Assembly: GCA_038503035.1 (NCBI GenBank)
Contig: JAVSML010025538.1
Coordinates: forward strand, 1,218,880-1,282,879
From: Crocodylus rhombifer
Lineage: Eukaryota > Chordata > Crocodylia > Crocodylidae
Direction of reading: 5' to 3'
Length of the DNA: 64,000 bases
Shown: piece by piece, positions 63,701 through 64,000 of the stretch
Numbering within the stretch: the stretch's first letter is position 1
How the letters are laid out: every line of letters begins with the position of its first letter
Notes under the pieces: generated by a model
The model's input: only the letters and a program-made list of their open reading frames with translations
Database searches by the model: none
What the model was told of the DNA's origin: nothing
Made by a program: the position numbers and the translations under genes

Positions 63701-64000
63701 AAAGCTGTTCATATTAGAGAACTGTATTTTCCCCACAACCCCAAAAATATTTATTGATTTATTATAGGAAGATCATCTTTGGAAGGATCATCTTTGGATC
63801 TTCTCTGCCCATTTATAAAATCACTAGCAAATATATTGTGTATCAAATAGAAGAAGAGACACTCAAAAGGTAAAACAAATGCGGTCATAGATAATCAAAG
63901 TTTGTTCTCTGTAACAATAATAAAACAATCCACAGCAAGGAAAATACATTCCCACTGCACTCATAAATTTACACTGCAATGTGTATTGCATTTTTTTTCT
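60771..64000. other. Unique AT-rich DNA, no gene seen
   Basis: About 3.2 kb with no recognisable repeat or exon. Short A- and T-rich runs occur (for example 62,509-62,520). Confidence 0.4.

Noticed and set aside
1..64000. CRISPR arrays, operons, tRNA or rRNA genes
   Set aside because: The DNA is vertebrate. No regularly spaced repeats, no compact coding and no tRNA-like cloverleaf were noticed by eye.

Overview
This is a 64 kb stretch of vertebrate nuclear DNA. It is AT-rich, and I see no complete protein-coding gene and no bacterial or phage features. The repeat content points to a sauropsid that still carries many DNA transposons. There are CR1 LINE copies with the typical ATTCTATGATTCTATGA-like 3' ends, many short hAT-type non-autonomous elements, a decayed Penelope-like fragment and a few old MIR-like pieces. 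I favour a crocodilian, with a turtle second. A bird is less likely because hAT foldback elements and Penelope remnants are so frequent here. This placement is inference.

Layout. Positions 1-6 kb are mostly unique AT-rich DNA with one weak candidate exon on the minus strand (5381-5499). From 6.2 to 26 kb, unique DNA alternates with a family of GC-centred, inverted-repeat elements (6.2, 14.6, 15.2, 17.7, 22.1 and 25.3 kb). Two of these lie in opposite orientation 4 kb apart, and one sits inside an ancient minus-strand CR1 copy. Positions 26.5-34.7 kb hold GC-rich minisatellite-like tracts and a 2.2 kb 5'-truncated CR1 (31.7-33.87 kb). Positions 35-47 kb hold a Penelope GIY-YIG remnant (about 35.95-36.3 kb), CR1 tails, a Charlie-like hAT element with near-perfect target duplications (41,693-41,919) and a further inverted-repeat element. 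They also hold the best exon candidate, a minus-strand open segment at 44,399-44,609 that ends in a stop codon and has an unexpected stop just inside its strongest splice acceptor. Positions 49.7-60.8 kb are a dense mobile-element cluster: three CR1 copies, two 0.75 kb hAT foldbacks (one with perfect 8-bp duplications), and two elements with a third type of terminal repeat. The last 3 kb are unique AT-rich DNA.

Function. The window reads as intronic or intergenic DNA. The only encoded activities visible are broken retroelement proteins: CR1 reverse transcriptase and the Penelope endonuclease. Most longer open frames are CR1 fragments, or chance frames through minisatellites whose period is close to a multiple of three. 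I found no convincing new biological system. The most useful leads are the candidate exon at 44.4 kb, the Penelope remnant, the nested insertion at 25 kb, the inverted element pair at 17.7/22.1 kb and the foldback hAT elements.
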